From Nitrospirota bacterium (GTDB lineage Bacteria > Nitrospirota > Nitrospiria > SBBL01 > JAADHI01), in the NCBI GenBank assembly GCA_029261165.1, contig JAJDBV010000086.1, positions 1 to 51,521 on the forward strand: a stretch of 51,521 nucleotides of DNA, given 5' to 3'. Position numbers and translations under genes: made by a program. Of the stretch, positions 17,647 to 25,800 are shown piece after piece (position 1 is the stretch's first letter; every line of letters starts with the position of its first letter). The notes beneath the pieces were generated by a model, which was not told the DNA's origin, did no database searches, and saw nothing but the letters and a program-made list of their open reading frames with translations.

Positions 17647-18435
17647 ATGTTGTCATTGAAATATCCTACAAAGAGCAAATCCGAATACCCGGATTTCTTA
17701 AAATTGACTGAAATGGTGAGAGATCCTGTTGATCTTTTAGAGGTCGCGTCAAAGTTGGGCGTATCTCCTTCCACAATCAGGAAGATTATTGAGGGGCGCC
17801 CGATTTCTAAGTACATCGAAGTGAAAGTGCATTCTGCCTTACGGTCAGATATTCAATTGTCCACTGAACCTGGGAAACCGTCTGCTGTCGACAAAATGAT
17901 AGAGATAAACCGACTTTACAGGGAATCGGGAACATTGAAAGCAGTCGGAGAGAAAATCGGATTAAGCCGGGAGCGTGTCAGGCAACTGCTAACCAAAGGG
18001 TCTCAAATAGGGCTGTTTGAATATCGACCGGGTAAACAGTCTGCGATACCGAAAGAAAAGATTCTCAGTGATTACAAGAAGTTTTTAAAATTGAATGTAG
18101 TTGCGAAAGAGAATAATATCTCTCTCCCTTACCTTCACCGGTTGCGAATGACCTATAAAATAAAAGGAAAGGAACTTGCCGCCGTCCGAGCTGCTTCCTG
18201 GAGGCAAAAATGTATTGAATCTTACAATGCGATTGCTCAAGAAGTGGGCCACTATCCAACAACGACAGAGCTTCAAAGAATGAGGAAAGGAAGATATCTT
18301 CAGACAAAAATACGGAAGTTATGGGGGTCTTTTTCGGCTTTCAGAAGAGCGTATAAGGTTCCTAACCCAGGTCAAAGCTCGGCCTGGTCCGGTTCGGCTC
18401 AGGACTCAATCCCTTCAAATCAGAAAATGGCGTAA
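17647..18435 (+). CDS. Multi-HTH DNA-binding protein, family not recognised
   Basis: The 262-residue product is built of successive DNA-binding modules. Residues 30-51 form a helix-turn-helix (VASKLGVSPSTIRKIIEG). Residues 96-117 match sigma-factor region 4 (GEKIGLSRERVRQLL). Residues 149-168 look like a third HTH (VVAKENNISLPYLHRLRM). Residues 188-237 (AIAQEVGHYPTTTELQ, then KIRKLWGSFSAFRRAY) resemble the homing-endonuclease-associated HNH repeat. No core sigma region 2 is present, so it is not a sigma factor; no nuclease motif is visible. ATG 17647 is preferred over TTG 17626 because GGAG at 17637-17640 precedes it. A transcription regulator is the likeliest role. It follows the Fur-box RNA and may share its transcription. 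Confidence 0.85.
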   Translation: MLSLKYPTKSKSEYPDFLKLTEMVRDPVDLLEVASKLGVSPSTIRKIIEGRPISKYIEVKVHSALRSDIQLSTEPGKPSAVDKMIEINRLYRESGTLKAVGEKIGLSRERVRQLLTKGSQIGLFEYRPGKQSAIPKEKILSDYKKFLKLNVVAKENNISLPYLHRLRMTYKIKGKELAAVRAASWRQKCIESYNAIAQEVGHYPTTTELQRMRKGRYLQTKIRKLWGSFSAFRRAYKVPNPGQSSAWSGSAQDSIPSNQKMA

Positions 18436-18523
18436 AAATGCTTGTTCAATATACAGCAATTATTCAAAAAGAGCTGGATCTTCTCAGCGGCTAAAGGGGT
18501 TTAATTTCTCCCTTTGCCAGAAA

Positions 18524-18553
18524 GCCCCGGCCTCGTCCCCCCGAGGTCGGGGC
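18524..18553 (+). repeat. 12-bp inverted repeat after the HTH gene
   Basis: GCCCCGGCCTCG at 18524-18535 pairs with CGAGGTCGGGGC at 18542-18553, with one G-U wobble and a six-base loop. It is very GC-rich but has no T-tract on either side, so it may be a Rho-assisted terminator or an mRNA 3' stabiliser. The rest of 18436-18658 contains a weak promoter-like TTGTAA-16-TATTAG (18606-18633) ahead of the cupredoxin gene. Confidence 0.6.
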
Positions 18554-18658
18554 AAATTCTAGATACGGTTACGTCATCGTGGAGCGATATGTTTTTTTCT
18601 GCCGATTGTAAAAAAGGTTAGCGGGATTATTAGAATTTAATATTTAAAGGAGGTTAGG

Positions 18659-19054
18659 GTGTCTATTCAAATTCGACTTCATTGCTTTGCCCTGTTGTTT
18701 ATTTTTTCTCTAATGTCGGTCTCTCTCGCGACTGCAGAAGCCTCAGAAGTGAGCGTTCAATTAAAAGAATTTCAAGTGATCGCGGCCCCCCTGACGGTTA
18801 GAGCGGGGAAAGTCCGTTTTGTTGCCGTCAATCGTGGAAAAGACAAGCATGAATTGGTGGTAAGGATCAAAGAAAATGGAAAATACAGGGAACTGGGTGA
18901 GATAGAACCCTTTCCACCTGGCGTTGCAAAAGATATAGTGTTAAATCTTTCGCCCGGAACCTATGAACTTTCTTGCCAGCTTGTTGAAATGGAGAAAGGG
19001 GGGACGGAGGAACATTACAAGGAAGGGATGCGTGTTGAAATTAAGGTGGAGTAG
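18659..19054 (+). CDS. Exported cupredoxin-like protein
   Basis: The 131-residue product has a signal peptide (hydrophobic residues 8-24, likely cut around residue 26-29) and a small beta-sandwich. Candidate type 1 copper ligands are H64 (KDKHELVV), C106 (GTYELSC), H119 and M124 (HYKEGM), in the plastocyanin order His...Cys...His-x4-Met. The Cys-His spacing (12 residues) is longer than in plastocyanin. It probably binds copper in the periplasm for electron transfer or copper handling. It starts at GTG after AAGGAGG at 18647-18653. Monocistronic by appearance. Confidence 0.85.
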   Translation: MSIQIRLHCFALLFIFSLMSVSLATAEASEVSVQLKEFQVIAAPLTVRAGKVRFVAVNRGKDKHELVVRIKENGKYRELGEIEPFPPGVAKDIVLNLSPGTYELSCQLVEMEKGGTEEHYKEGMRVEIKVE

Positions 19055-19152
19055 AGGTTTCTTGAAAACCCAATATAATAACAAGCCCCGCCCCGAATGG
19101 AGAGATCTTGCTATGTGAAATATTTTTGTTGACCCGATACATCATCCCAGAG

Positions 19153-19184
19153 ATCAGAGATCGGTCTTCTCCTGGCTCTGATCG
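19153..19184 (+). repeat. Inverted repeat between the cupredoxin and MFS genes
   Basis: GATCAGAG (19153-19160) and CTCTGATC (19177-19184) form an 8-bp stem separated by 16 bases that can pair partially further inward. It lies between the 3' ends of two convergent genes, so a transcription-stop role is plausible, but there is no T-tract. I see nothing else in 19055-19289. Confidence 0.45.
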
Positions 19185-19289
19185 AAACCTCTCCTGTTAT
19201 ATTCTCCCCTAGCCTAAGGCTGTCTCACCTTCTAAGTTTTTTTTGCGCGTTCAATGCCGTAGGACTAAATTTGCGATTATCATGCATGT

Positions 19290-20525
19290 TCATGACGACA
19301 AAACAGACGGTTCTTTGTCTAGTAAGAGGAAGGATGCCAGACTCAACAGGATGACTGCCCCCGCGAGAAAAAACATCGTTTGATAGCCATACCCTTTTGC
19401 AATCATTCCCCAAAAAGGAGCGCCGATGAAGATGCCGATATCAAAAAATAGCGTGAATATCGTCATCATACTTCCACGATTACCATCATGGCCCCGGTTG
19501 ATAATGATCGTCGATAAAATTGGAAAGATAAACCCATGACCCAATCCGCAGAATATACCGCTGATGATCAGGCCGACAGGATTGGACCAGGTGGAGATCA
19601 GGACAATCCCAGAGGCAAGGGAAGCCAGAGAGGGATAGAGGACCTTTTTGAGTCCGAAGCGGTCCGGCCAATTTCCTGCGGTCAAGCGAATCGCGACAGC
19701 GGACAGAGAGTAGGAGAGGAAAAAATAGCTTGCAAACCCGATTTGAACAGATTTTGCGTAAGGGGTCAGAAAGACCAGATAAGAGGCCATCCCAAGTGCG
19801 AAAGAGACCGTCGTTATCAGGGGAACACGGGTCGATCGTTGGAGGCCGATCTGAATGAAGCGTCTGATTGAAAGGCTGAGGGCATTGTGCTGCGGTTCTC
19901 GAATCGTGAGACTTGTGAGAACGGAGAGCCCCGCAAAGCCGATGCATCCCTTGAAGAGCAGACTGTAGCCTCCAATCCGCAAGAGGTGTTCTCCCAGTGG
20001 AACGCCAAGGGCTCCGGAAAGATGCCCTGAGACGCCAAAAAGGGCGATTCCCTCCGCCCGTCTTGATGGGGGAATGATGTCCGCGGCCAGTGTAAAGAAA
20101 GTGGCCATCAGGATCCCCCTCCCGAAGCCATGCAAAAGACGTATCCCGAAGATCTCGGGACCGATCCCGTCAACCCAGAGATAGGAGAGATTGGCGAGCA
20201 GAAAGATGAGTCCGCCGCTGATCAGGCAGGTTTTCCGTCCGATCCCATCCAGGGCAAGGCCGATACCCGGGCGGATGAGAATGCCGGCTAAAGAGGCCGT
20301 TCCCATAATGGTGCCGACCAGGGCCAGGTCTGCCCCGAAGTCTTGAAGAAAGACCGGAAGGAAGACATAAGGCCAAAAAGCGAAGCCAAAGAATAAATGC
20401 GAGACGAATAATAAGGAAAAGTCCCGCGTTAATAATGCGGGACTTTTCTCCAGAGAAGACCTTTTCCTTTGTAACATGCCCCATGATAGCAAACTCTTGC
20501 GGCCTACGCTATGGATCAGTTTCAC
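19290..20525 (-). CDS. Major facilitator superfamily transporter
   Basis: The protein (411 residues from GTG 20525, or 395 from ATG 20477) is an inner-membrane carrier with about twelve hydrophobic segments. It shows the MFS loop motif after TM2 (GIGLALDGIGRKTCL, the G-x3-D-x2-G-R-K/R type) and a related stretch, NWPDRFGLKKVLY, in the second half. The substrate cannot be told; the fold resembles small-molecule effluxers of the YfcJ or arabinose-exporter kind. The N-terminal start is uncertain: the first 30 residues are hydrophilic and the GTG has only a weak purine lead. It is divergent from dinB, 39 bases away. Confidence 0.9.
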   Translation of the reverse strand: MKLIHSVGRKSLLSWGMLQRKRSSLEKSPALLTRDFSLLFVSHLFFGFAFWPYVFLPVFLQDFGADLALVGTIMGTASLAGILIRPGIGLALDGIGRKTCLISGGLIFLLANLSYLWVDGIGPEIFGIRLLHGFGRGILMATFFTLAADIIPPSRRAEGIALFGVSGHLSGALGVPLGEHLLRIGGYSLLFKGCIGFAGLSVLTSLTIREPQHNALSLSIRRFIQIGLQRSTRVPLITTVSFALGMASYLVFLTPYAKSVQIGFASYFFLSYSLSAVAIRLTAGNWPDRFGLKKVLYPSLASLASGIVLISTWSNPVGLIISGIFCGLGHGFIFPILSTIIINRGHDGNRGSMMTIFTLFFDIGIFIGAPFWGMIAKGYGYQTMFFLAGAVILLSLASFLLLDKEPSVLSS

Positions 20526-20564
20526 CTTGTTGACGCCTCATCTCGGGAAGCATAAAATGGTCCT

Positions 20565-21728
20565 GTGATTCTGCATATAGACATGGATGCATTTTATGCT
20601 TCGATCGAGGAACGGGACCGCCCGGAGCTTTGCGGGAAGCCCGTCATCGTCGGGGGAAGTCCTGAGGGGCGTGGGGTGGTTGCGGCTGCAAATTATAAGG
20701 TCCGCAGCTTCGGGGTTCATAGTGCGATGTCCTCATCGAAGGCACAAAGGCTCTGCCCTGAGGCCATTTTTTTGCCTCCGAGGATTGGTCACTATGCGGA
20801 GGTCTCCGAGCAAATCCATCTTATTTTAAAAAAATACACCCCTCTGGTAGAACCCCTTTCTTTGGATGAGGCCTTTCTCGATGCCACCCATAGCGAAAAA
20901 CTTTTTGGGAATTCCGAAGAAATTGGACGACAGATCAAAAAGGAAATTATGGAGGAAACCCGGCTGTGCGCCTCTGTCGGAATTGCCCCCAATAAATTTG
21001 TGGCCAAGGTGGCCAGTGACGTGGGAAAACCGGACGGCTTCCTGGTCGTCAAGCCCGAGGGCGTTCAGGCCTTTCTCGATCCGCTGCCTGTCCGCCGTCT
21101 CTGGGGTGTCGGAAAGGCAGCGGATCGGTTGCTGTCGCAACGAGGGATCAGGACCATCTATCAACTTCGAAAGCAGCCTCGTGGTATGCTTCGCGACCTC
21201 TTTGGTAAATGGGGCGATCAGCTCTGTGCTTTTTCACATGGGCGGGATGAGCGGACGGTAATTCCTGATCATCAGGTAAAATCGATCTCTAATGAAACAA
21301 CCTTCGAAAAAGATTTTCAGGACTTCGACCTGCTGACATCTCACCTGGTGGCACTGACAGAGCAGGTGGCCTGGCGTCTGCGTCGACAGAATCTCCTTGC
21401 CCGCACGGTCGAAATTAAAATTCGTTTTGCTGATTTTAAGACCGTCACCCGTTCGCAGACCTTGCCTAAAGCAAGCCATACGACTCACGATTTCCTAAAG
21501 GTTGCTATTGCTCTTTTGAAAGAGAACCTTTCAAAAAGAAAACGACCTGTTCGATTGGTGGGGATGGGTGTCAGCCATCTGGACTCCGGAGAACTCCTGC
21601 AGGGAGAGCTCTTTTTAGACGAGGCCAGGCAAAAACAGCAACGCATCGATGCCGCAACAGATCTCATTAGGTCGAAGTACGGGGTATCTGCCCTCAAGCG
21701 CGGTGGAGGCGGCGACTCATCTAAATGA
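20565..21728 (+). CDS. dinB: DNA polymerase IV (Y family)
   Basis: An error-prone translesion polymerase. The 387-residue protein has the catalytic ILHIDMDAFYASIE opening (Asp ligands), the GVVAAANYKVRSFGV finger region and the LSLDEAFLD motif with the second pair of acidic ligands, then the helix-hairpin-helix and little-finger domains. GELFLDE near residue 350 could be the clamp-binding peptide. The start is GTG 20565, directly before the conserved ILHIDMD. No LexA-like operator was identified, so SOS control is not shown. Confidence 0.97.
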   Translation: MILHIDMDAFYASIEERDRPELCGKPVIVGGSPEGRGVVAAANYKVRSFGVHSAMSSSKAQRLCPEAIFLPPRIGHYAEVSEQIHLILKKYTPLVEPLSLDEAFLDATHSEKLFGNSEEIGRQIKKEIMEETRLCASVGIAPNKFVAKVASDVGKPDGFLVVKPEGVQAFLDPLPVRRLWGVGKAADRLLSQRGIRTIYQLRKQPRGMLRDLFGKWGDQLCAFSHGRDERTVIPDHQVKSISNETTFEKDFQDFDLLTSHLVALTEQVAWRLRRQNLLARTVEIKIRFADFKTVTRSQTLPKASHTTHDFLKVAIALLKENLSKRKRPVRLVGMGVSHLDSGELLQGELFLDEARQKQQRIDAATDLIRSKYGVSALKRGGGGDSSK

Positions 21729-21965
21729 AACCTCAAAAATCTAAGGTGAGTCTAGTAGCGGCTTAGTCTTTTTGACTGTAACACTCAAGACAGACGACTC
21801 TCCGTCACGATACAGGTAATCGCAGTGGTTTCCAGATCAGAAAGTCCCCTTCTTTAAAGGGGGTAAGGGGTTATCGGCACTTAGTGATGGTTGCTGCCTT
21901 ACTTAGAAAGGACAACTCGAATCTGAATACCTTTATCATGGCTTTGGTCTGATGAATGAGGGTGA

Positions 21966-22748
21966 TTAAACAAAGGGCTGAGAACTTTTCCCTGAAACAT
22001 TGTTTTCTGACTTTCGAATCTTCTTCCGGAAAGAAAACATTCCAGCTAGGCCAGATCCCAAGAGGATGAGGGTGCCAGGTTCGGGAACAGGCGTTGCGCG
22101 AAAACCAAAATCTTTACAACATTGATCATCATTTGGACGGACATAATCTGTTCTACCAGCCAAATTAAAATTGGAGTCTATAAAACCATCGGTGCTTTCA
22201 AGCCAAGCACTGACATAAGGCCCTTTTCCGGCAACATCGCTAAAGCTTCCGCCATGGAAATCTGCCAGTGCTATATAGCGCCATTGGTCAGATACTGAAT
22301 CACCATCTAGATCCACATCGTCAAGCAAACGTAACCAACCGAAGTTGTTTTTAGGGTATGCAACATCCCAATATCCTAGATCTGTGTTAGTTATTGTAAC
22401 ACCATCACTATATAAGAAATCTAATTCCCACATCGGTGCTGGGTTGGGGTCCCAAATGGTGCCAATATCTTTAGCGCCAACCACAGTCCCATGTATACGC
22501 ACCTCCTTCGAAAGGGTATCTATATCCATTTTAACATCAGCACCGGGGTCATCGAATGAGAATGTCCAATTGGATTCGTCTGTCGATGAGCCGAACAGAT
22601 CATCGAGCCTTAGCCCGTAGTCGGGATCGGCTTTTGCCCCAGGCGCTTTATCCGAAAGGTCGTAAGAAATGGTTATTGCTGAAGCGAACCCAGTCTGCAA
22701 TAAAATTGTAGCTAGTAAGATCGTAGAGTAAGTCTTCAGTTTATTCAT
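21966..22748 (-). CDS. PEP-CTERM sorted exported protein
   Basis: The 260-residue protein has a signal peptide (residues 1-24), a large beta-rich acidic ectodomain and the sorting signal VPEPGT (221-226), followed by a hydrophobic helix (227-240) and a basic RKK. PEP-CTERM proteins are handled by an exosortase and linked to extracellular polysaccharide. Residues 143-155 (DDVDLDGDSVSDQ) look like a calcium-binding loop. A 17-residue tail follows the basic cluster, longer than usual. ATG 22748 is chosen over TTG 22751 because GTGAGGA lies upstream. No exosortase is in the window. In the gap 21729-21965 only a short CCCCTT/AAGGGG hairpin is seen. Confidence 0.9.
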   Translation of the reverse strand: MNKLKTYSTILLATILLQTGFASAITISYDLSDKAPGAKADPDYGLRLDDLFGSSTDESNWTFSFDDPGADVKMDIDTLSKEVRIHGTVVGAKDIGTIWDPNPAPMWELDFLYSDGVTITNTDLGYWDVAYPKNNFGWLRLLDDVDLDGDSVSDQWRYIALADFHGGSFSDVAGKGPYVSAWLESTDGFIDSNFNLAGRTDYVRPNDDQCCKDFGFRATPVPEPGTLILLGSGLAGMFSFRKKIRKSENNVSGKSSQPFV

Positions 22749-23437
22749 CAATTGGTCCTCACCTTATACTCAACTCCCCTTGATGTTTAGGTGTAGGATG
22801 AAGAGAAATGTAATTTTTCTATAAAATCATCAATTAAGTTACTCTTGTCTATCGCATTAGTCAATCCCCTCAAAAGAGGGGGTTACGAGTGGCCTATTTC
22901 CGTCCTAGATAAACCTTACTTTCTCCTCACAATCGTCATTCCTGAGGGTCCTGGATGTTGAGGATTAGTAAGATAAATCTTCATTGTCCGACTCAAACCG
23001 ATACCCTTTGTTAAAGATTGAAGCAATATCCGAGCCATTGACGAAACACGTTGATGTTTAAGGGTTCTTCCTTTTTTTTTTTACCAGTTTCGTATTGAGG
23101 TGGTACGATTTCCGTCGGTTTTATCCCCTCCTGAAGGGGAAGTTACAACAATTCACTTATAAATCAAAAGGTTACATTAAAAAAGCTGGGTGGCACGATT
23201 TCTGTCGGTTGTTTCCAGGACGTGGATATTTCCAAAGTGTACGATTTTCCGACACCCATCTTAGTGGAGATATCCAATATAAAGTAAACGATTTCATATA
23301 GATATGGTTTTATAGGAATCTGAGCAGTAAATTAGTAAGATTAAAGTGTATGGTTTTCCGGACACTTTGGAGAGGGGCTTTACCCGACATTCCCTCGGAT
23401 CTTGGTATTGGTAGCAAAACATGGGAGCGGATAACCA
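22749..23437 (+). other. Gene-poor accessory stretch with short repeats
   Basis: No convincing gene lies in these 689 bases. It is more AT-rich than the neighbouring genes. It contains a perfect small hairpin CCCCTC-AAAA-GAGGGG (22866-22881) and, from 23101 on, the repeated motifs listed separately. The left part presumably carries the promoter of the PEP-CTERM gene (minus), but I could not identify one. It grades into the hipA remnant, so a decayed insertion is likely. Confidence 0.6.
23101..23367 (+). repeat. Degenerate repeats with an ACGATTT core
   Basis: TGGTACGATTTCCGTCGGTT (23101-23120) recurs as TGGCACGATTTCTGTCGGTT (23191-23210), 18 of 20 identical and exactly 90 bases apart. AGTGTACGATTTTCCGACAC (23236-23255) and AGTGTATGGTTTTCCGGACA (23345-23364) are a second related pair, with imperfect AGTGT and ACAC(T) ends. 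A weaker relative is at 23284. These resemble decayed insertion-sequence ends. Confidence 0.55.
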
Positions 23438-23761
23438 TTGCTTTCTCCAGGCTTTGATATGCTCTACAGTTTTAATCCTTCCGGAGCATGGATGGCCAGC
23501 CATCAGATGACCCTGAACGACAAACGAGATGATTTCACGATGGACGTTAAGGCCTGCGCGAAGGCCGCCTCGATGAAGCACGGACGCGCGGAGTCGATTG
23601 TCAATGAAGTAGGGAAAACAGTGTCCCGCTGGAAAGATTATGCCGAAGAAGCGGGTGTCCCGGTTTCGGTGTGTGATCAGATTCAGCGGACGCTTCGCTT
23701 AGAACTAGGAAATACGAACCAGGATAAGACCTTTCCCCTTTATTTCCTCTTGAACATCTAA
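23438..23761 (+). pseudogene. hipA remnant (C-terminal fragment)
   Basis: The 107-residue frame matches only the last part of HipA-type serine/threonine kinases: LSPGFDMLYSFNPSG, then HQMTLNDKRDDFT, KACAKAASMKHGRAE and VGKTVSRWKDYAEEAGVP. HipA toxins are about 400 residues, so the kinase core is missing. An in-frame TAA lies at 23432-23434 and upstream frames do not restore the homology, so this is a broken gene rather than a short one. No hipB antitoxin is present. The last dozen codons read past the normal family end. It is probably not expressed as a functional protein. Confidence 0.75.
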
Positions 23762-23818
23762 AAAAGGGTGAAGTATAATCATACACAAGCTTAGAATAAA
23801 GTGATGGAGGGTGGAAGG

Positions 23819-24067
23819 GTGATTGCTGAAGATGTGTTTGTGGCTTATATCCGGAAGGCTATGCCGGATTCCGAGGTAAGTCTTGTCGATAAGACAGGGA
23901 TGATGGACCATTTTCGGGTCAGGATTGTTTCCGAGGCCTTTGCAGGGAAGAACTTGCTGGATCGGCACAGGCTGGTTCAGCAATCATTGGATGAGCCGAT
24001 GAAGGATGGACGGATTCATGCTCTGGAGATCAAGGCACATACACCGGAAGAGTTTGCGACTCTGTAA
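23819..24067 (+). CDS. BolA-family protein
   Basis: The 82-residue product has the class II KH-like BolA fold pattern, with AYIRKAMPDSEVSLVDKTG, a central DHFRVRIVSEAF and the family hallmark LLDRHRLVQQSL containing the conserved RHR. BolA proteins pair with CGFS-type glutaredoxins to bind or transfer [2Fe-2S] clusters. GTG 23819 is preferred to GTG 23801 because GGAGG at 23806-23810 is well placed. The glutaredoxin gene follows after 45 bases, which supports a shared Fe-S role. Confidence 0.92.
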   Translation: MIAEDVFVAYIRKAMPDSEVSLVDKTGMMDHFRVRIVSEAFAGKNLLDRHRLVQQSLDEPMKDGRIHALEIKAHTPEEFATL

Positions 24068-24112
24068 TTTTTTACTTGATTATGTGCATTTGCATAAAAA
24101 GAGGGAGTGTTC

Positions 24113-24442
24113 ATGGAAAATCTGATTGAAGAAGAGATCAAGAAAGAAATCAAAGAAAACAAGATTCTGATATACGGCAAGGGAAGCAAGATGATGCCGA
24201 TGTGCGGATTTACAAAGGAGACCATTGAGTTCTTTGACCGATATGGCTATCCTTTTGAGCTGATTGATGTCTTAAGAAACATGGAAAAGCGGGAAACCCT
24301 CTCTAAGATGACCAATTGGCCGACACTTCCAAAGGTCTTCATTGATGGTGAATTTTATGGGGATACCGACATTCTCGATGAAATGGCCACGAAGGGAGAG
24401 ATTGAACCCCTTCTCAAGAAGGCATTTGCTCCGGCAGAATGA
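24113..24442 (+). CDS. grxD: Monothiol glutaredoxin (Grx4 type)
   Basis: The 109-residue thioredoxin-fold protein has a single active-site cysteine C31 in MPMCGFT, where the family usually has CGFS; the WPTLPKVFIDGEF and GDTDIL segments bind glutathione. Such proteins carry a glutathione-ligated [2Fe-2S] cluster between two subunits or with a BolA partner. ATG 24113 is supported by AGGGAG. It is adjacent to and probably co-transcribed with the BolA gene. It ends 26 bases from the convergent der. Confidence 0.94.
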   Translation: MENLIEEEIKKEIKENKILIYGKGSKMMPMCGFTKETIEFFDRYGYPFELIDVLRNMEKRETLSKMTNWPTLPKVFIDGEFYGDTDILDEMATKGEIEPLLKKAFAPAE

Positions 24443-24468
24443 CCTTTCTCCGCTTCAATAGAAACCGG

Positions 24469-25800
24469 TTATCCTGTTTTCAGGCGGTCCCGTGACTTTC
24501 GTCTGAGTTTTAGGCGAATCGGGACCCCGTTGAAAGGGAAGGACTTCCGCAACTGGTTCTCGATGTAACGGAGGTAGTGGTCCGGGAGCCCTGAAGGGGC
24601 GTTTGCGAACAGGACAAAGGTCGGGGGACGGACCGCCGCCTGGGTGATGTAATTGAGGTGGATTGTTCTTCCCTTGTGGAGCGGCGGAGGATGGCTTTCG
24701 GTGACCCGTTTGAAAAAGCGATTGAGATCACCCGTTGTGACTCGGTTTGTGTATCCTTTGTAGACCTTTTCAATTTTCTGAAAAATATTTTGTAGGCCCG
24801 TTTCCTTCAGCGCGGAGATATATTCTCTCTGGAGGTCGTGCATGAAAGGGAACCTGAATTCCTCCTGATGGGTAATTCGCTCTTTTCCATCTTTTTTAAA
24901 GAGGTCGGATTTATTGATCAGAAGGATCAATCCTCTTCCGGCTTCAATGATCTGGCCCGCGATTTTTGTATCCTGTTCGGTAATGCCCTCAACCCCGTCA
25001 ATTAGAAGCAGTGCGATATCGCAACGCTCTAGTGCGCTTTTTGTTCTGGAGAGGCTGAAGCGTTCAGCCCCGTGACGGATTTTCCCCCGCCTTCGAATCC
25101 CGGCAGTATCAATGAAGAGATATTTCTTCTTACGAAAAGTTACCCAGGTATCGATGGTATCCCGCGTGGTTCCCGGGATATCACTGGTAACCAGTCGGTC
25201 TTCCTTGAGCAGAGCGTTGACCAGGGTCGATTTTCCAACATTGGGACGCCCCAGAACAACGATCTTGGGTCCCGCTTCAATCACCGTTTCCTCTGAAGGG
25301 GCCATATGCGGATAGAGGGCATCAAGGAGATCACTCAGCCCCTCATTGTGTTCCGCGGAAACCGGGAAAAATGTTTCGATGCCCAACTTGTAAAACTCGC
25401 CCAGACCGTCTTTTCCTTTTCCTTCTATTTTATTAATGACATAGGTGATCGGTTTTCCACTTTTTCGCAGGAGTTTGTGCAGCGCCAGATCGACCGGCGT
25501 GATGCCTTCCCGAACATCCATGAGAAACAGAACGATGTCTGATTGTAGAATGGCGGCTTTTGACTGTTGGCTGACCTGTTCCGGGAGGGTTTCCCTGGAA
25601 TCGGGGAGGAGGCCCCCGGTGTCGATGAGGGTATACTGTCGATCCCGGTAGTGGCAGAGGGCCTCGTTCCGGTCTCGGGTGATTCCCGGAAGGTCTTGAA
25701 CGATCGCCTTTCGTTTCCCGACCAGTTTATTAAAGAGGGTTGACTTCCCCACGTTAGGACGACCGACAATCGATATAGTAGGGTGATCTAATTGTCCCAC
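24469..25800 (-). CDS. der: Ribosome-assembly GTPase Der (EngA)
   Basis: Der has two GTPase domains in tandem and a C-terminal KH-like domain and acts in 50S assembly. Both G1 motifs are present (GRPNVGKSTL near residue 13 and near 190), with DLPGITRDR and DIPGTTRDT as G2/switch segments, DTGG and DTAG as G3, and NKIE and NKSD as G4. The 443-residue start at GTG 25800 gives the family N-terminus; the frame is open to 25851, inside the upstream gene. It overlaps the stop of the upstream 153-residue gene by 13 bases, the last gene of that operon. Confidence 0.96.
   Translation of the reverse strand: MGQLDHPTISIVGRPNVGKSTLFNKLVGKRKAIVQDLPGITRDRNEALCHYRDRQYTLIDTGGLLPDSRETLPEQVSQQSKAAILQSDIVLFLMDVREGITPVDLALHKLLRKSGKPITYVINKIEGKGKDGLGEFYKLGIETFFPVSAEHNEGLSDLLDALYPHMAPSEETVIEAGPKIVVLGRPNVGKSTLVNALLKEDRLVTSDIPGTTRDTIDTWVTFRKKKYLFIDTAGIRRRGKIRHGAERFSLSRTKSALERCDIALLLIDGVEGITEQDTKIAGQIIEAGRGLILLINKSDLFKKDGKERITHQEEFRFPFMHDLQREYISALKETGLQNIFQKIEKVYKGYTNRVTTGDLNRFFKRVTESHPPPLHKGRTIHLNYITQAAVRPPTFVLFANAPSGLPDHYLRYIENQLRKSFPFNGVPIRLKLRRKSRDRLKTG

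Noticed and set aside
17740-18000. The HTH protein as an alternative sigma factor
   Set aside because: Only the region 4 type recognition helix is present; no region 2 or -10 binding part is visible.
22866-22881. Short perfect hairpin CCCCTC-AAAA-GAGGGG as a terminator
   Set aside because: Six base pairs with no T-tract and no gene end beside it on the plus strand; similar G/C-run hairpins also occur at about 21847.
23294-23581. A 95-codon frame on the minus strand
   Set aside because: It is opposite the hipA remnant and has no family likeness.
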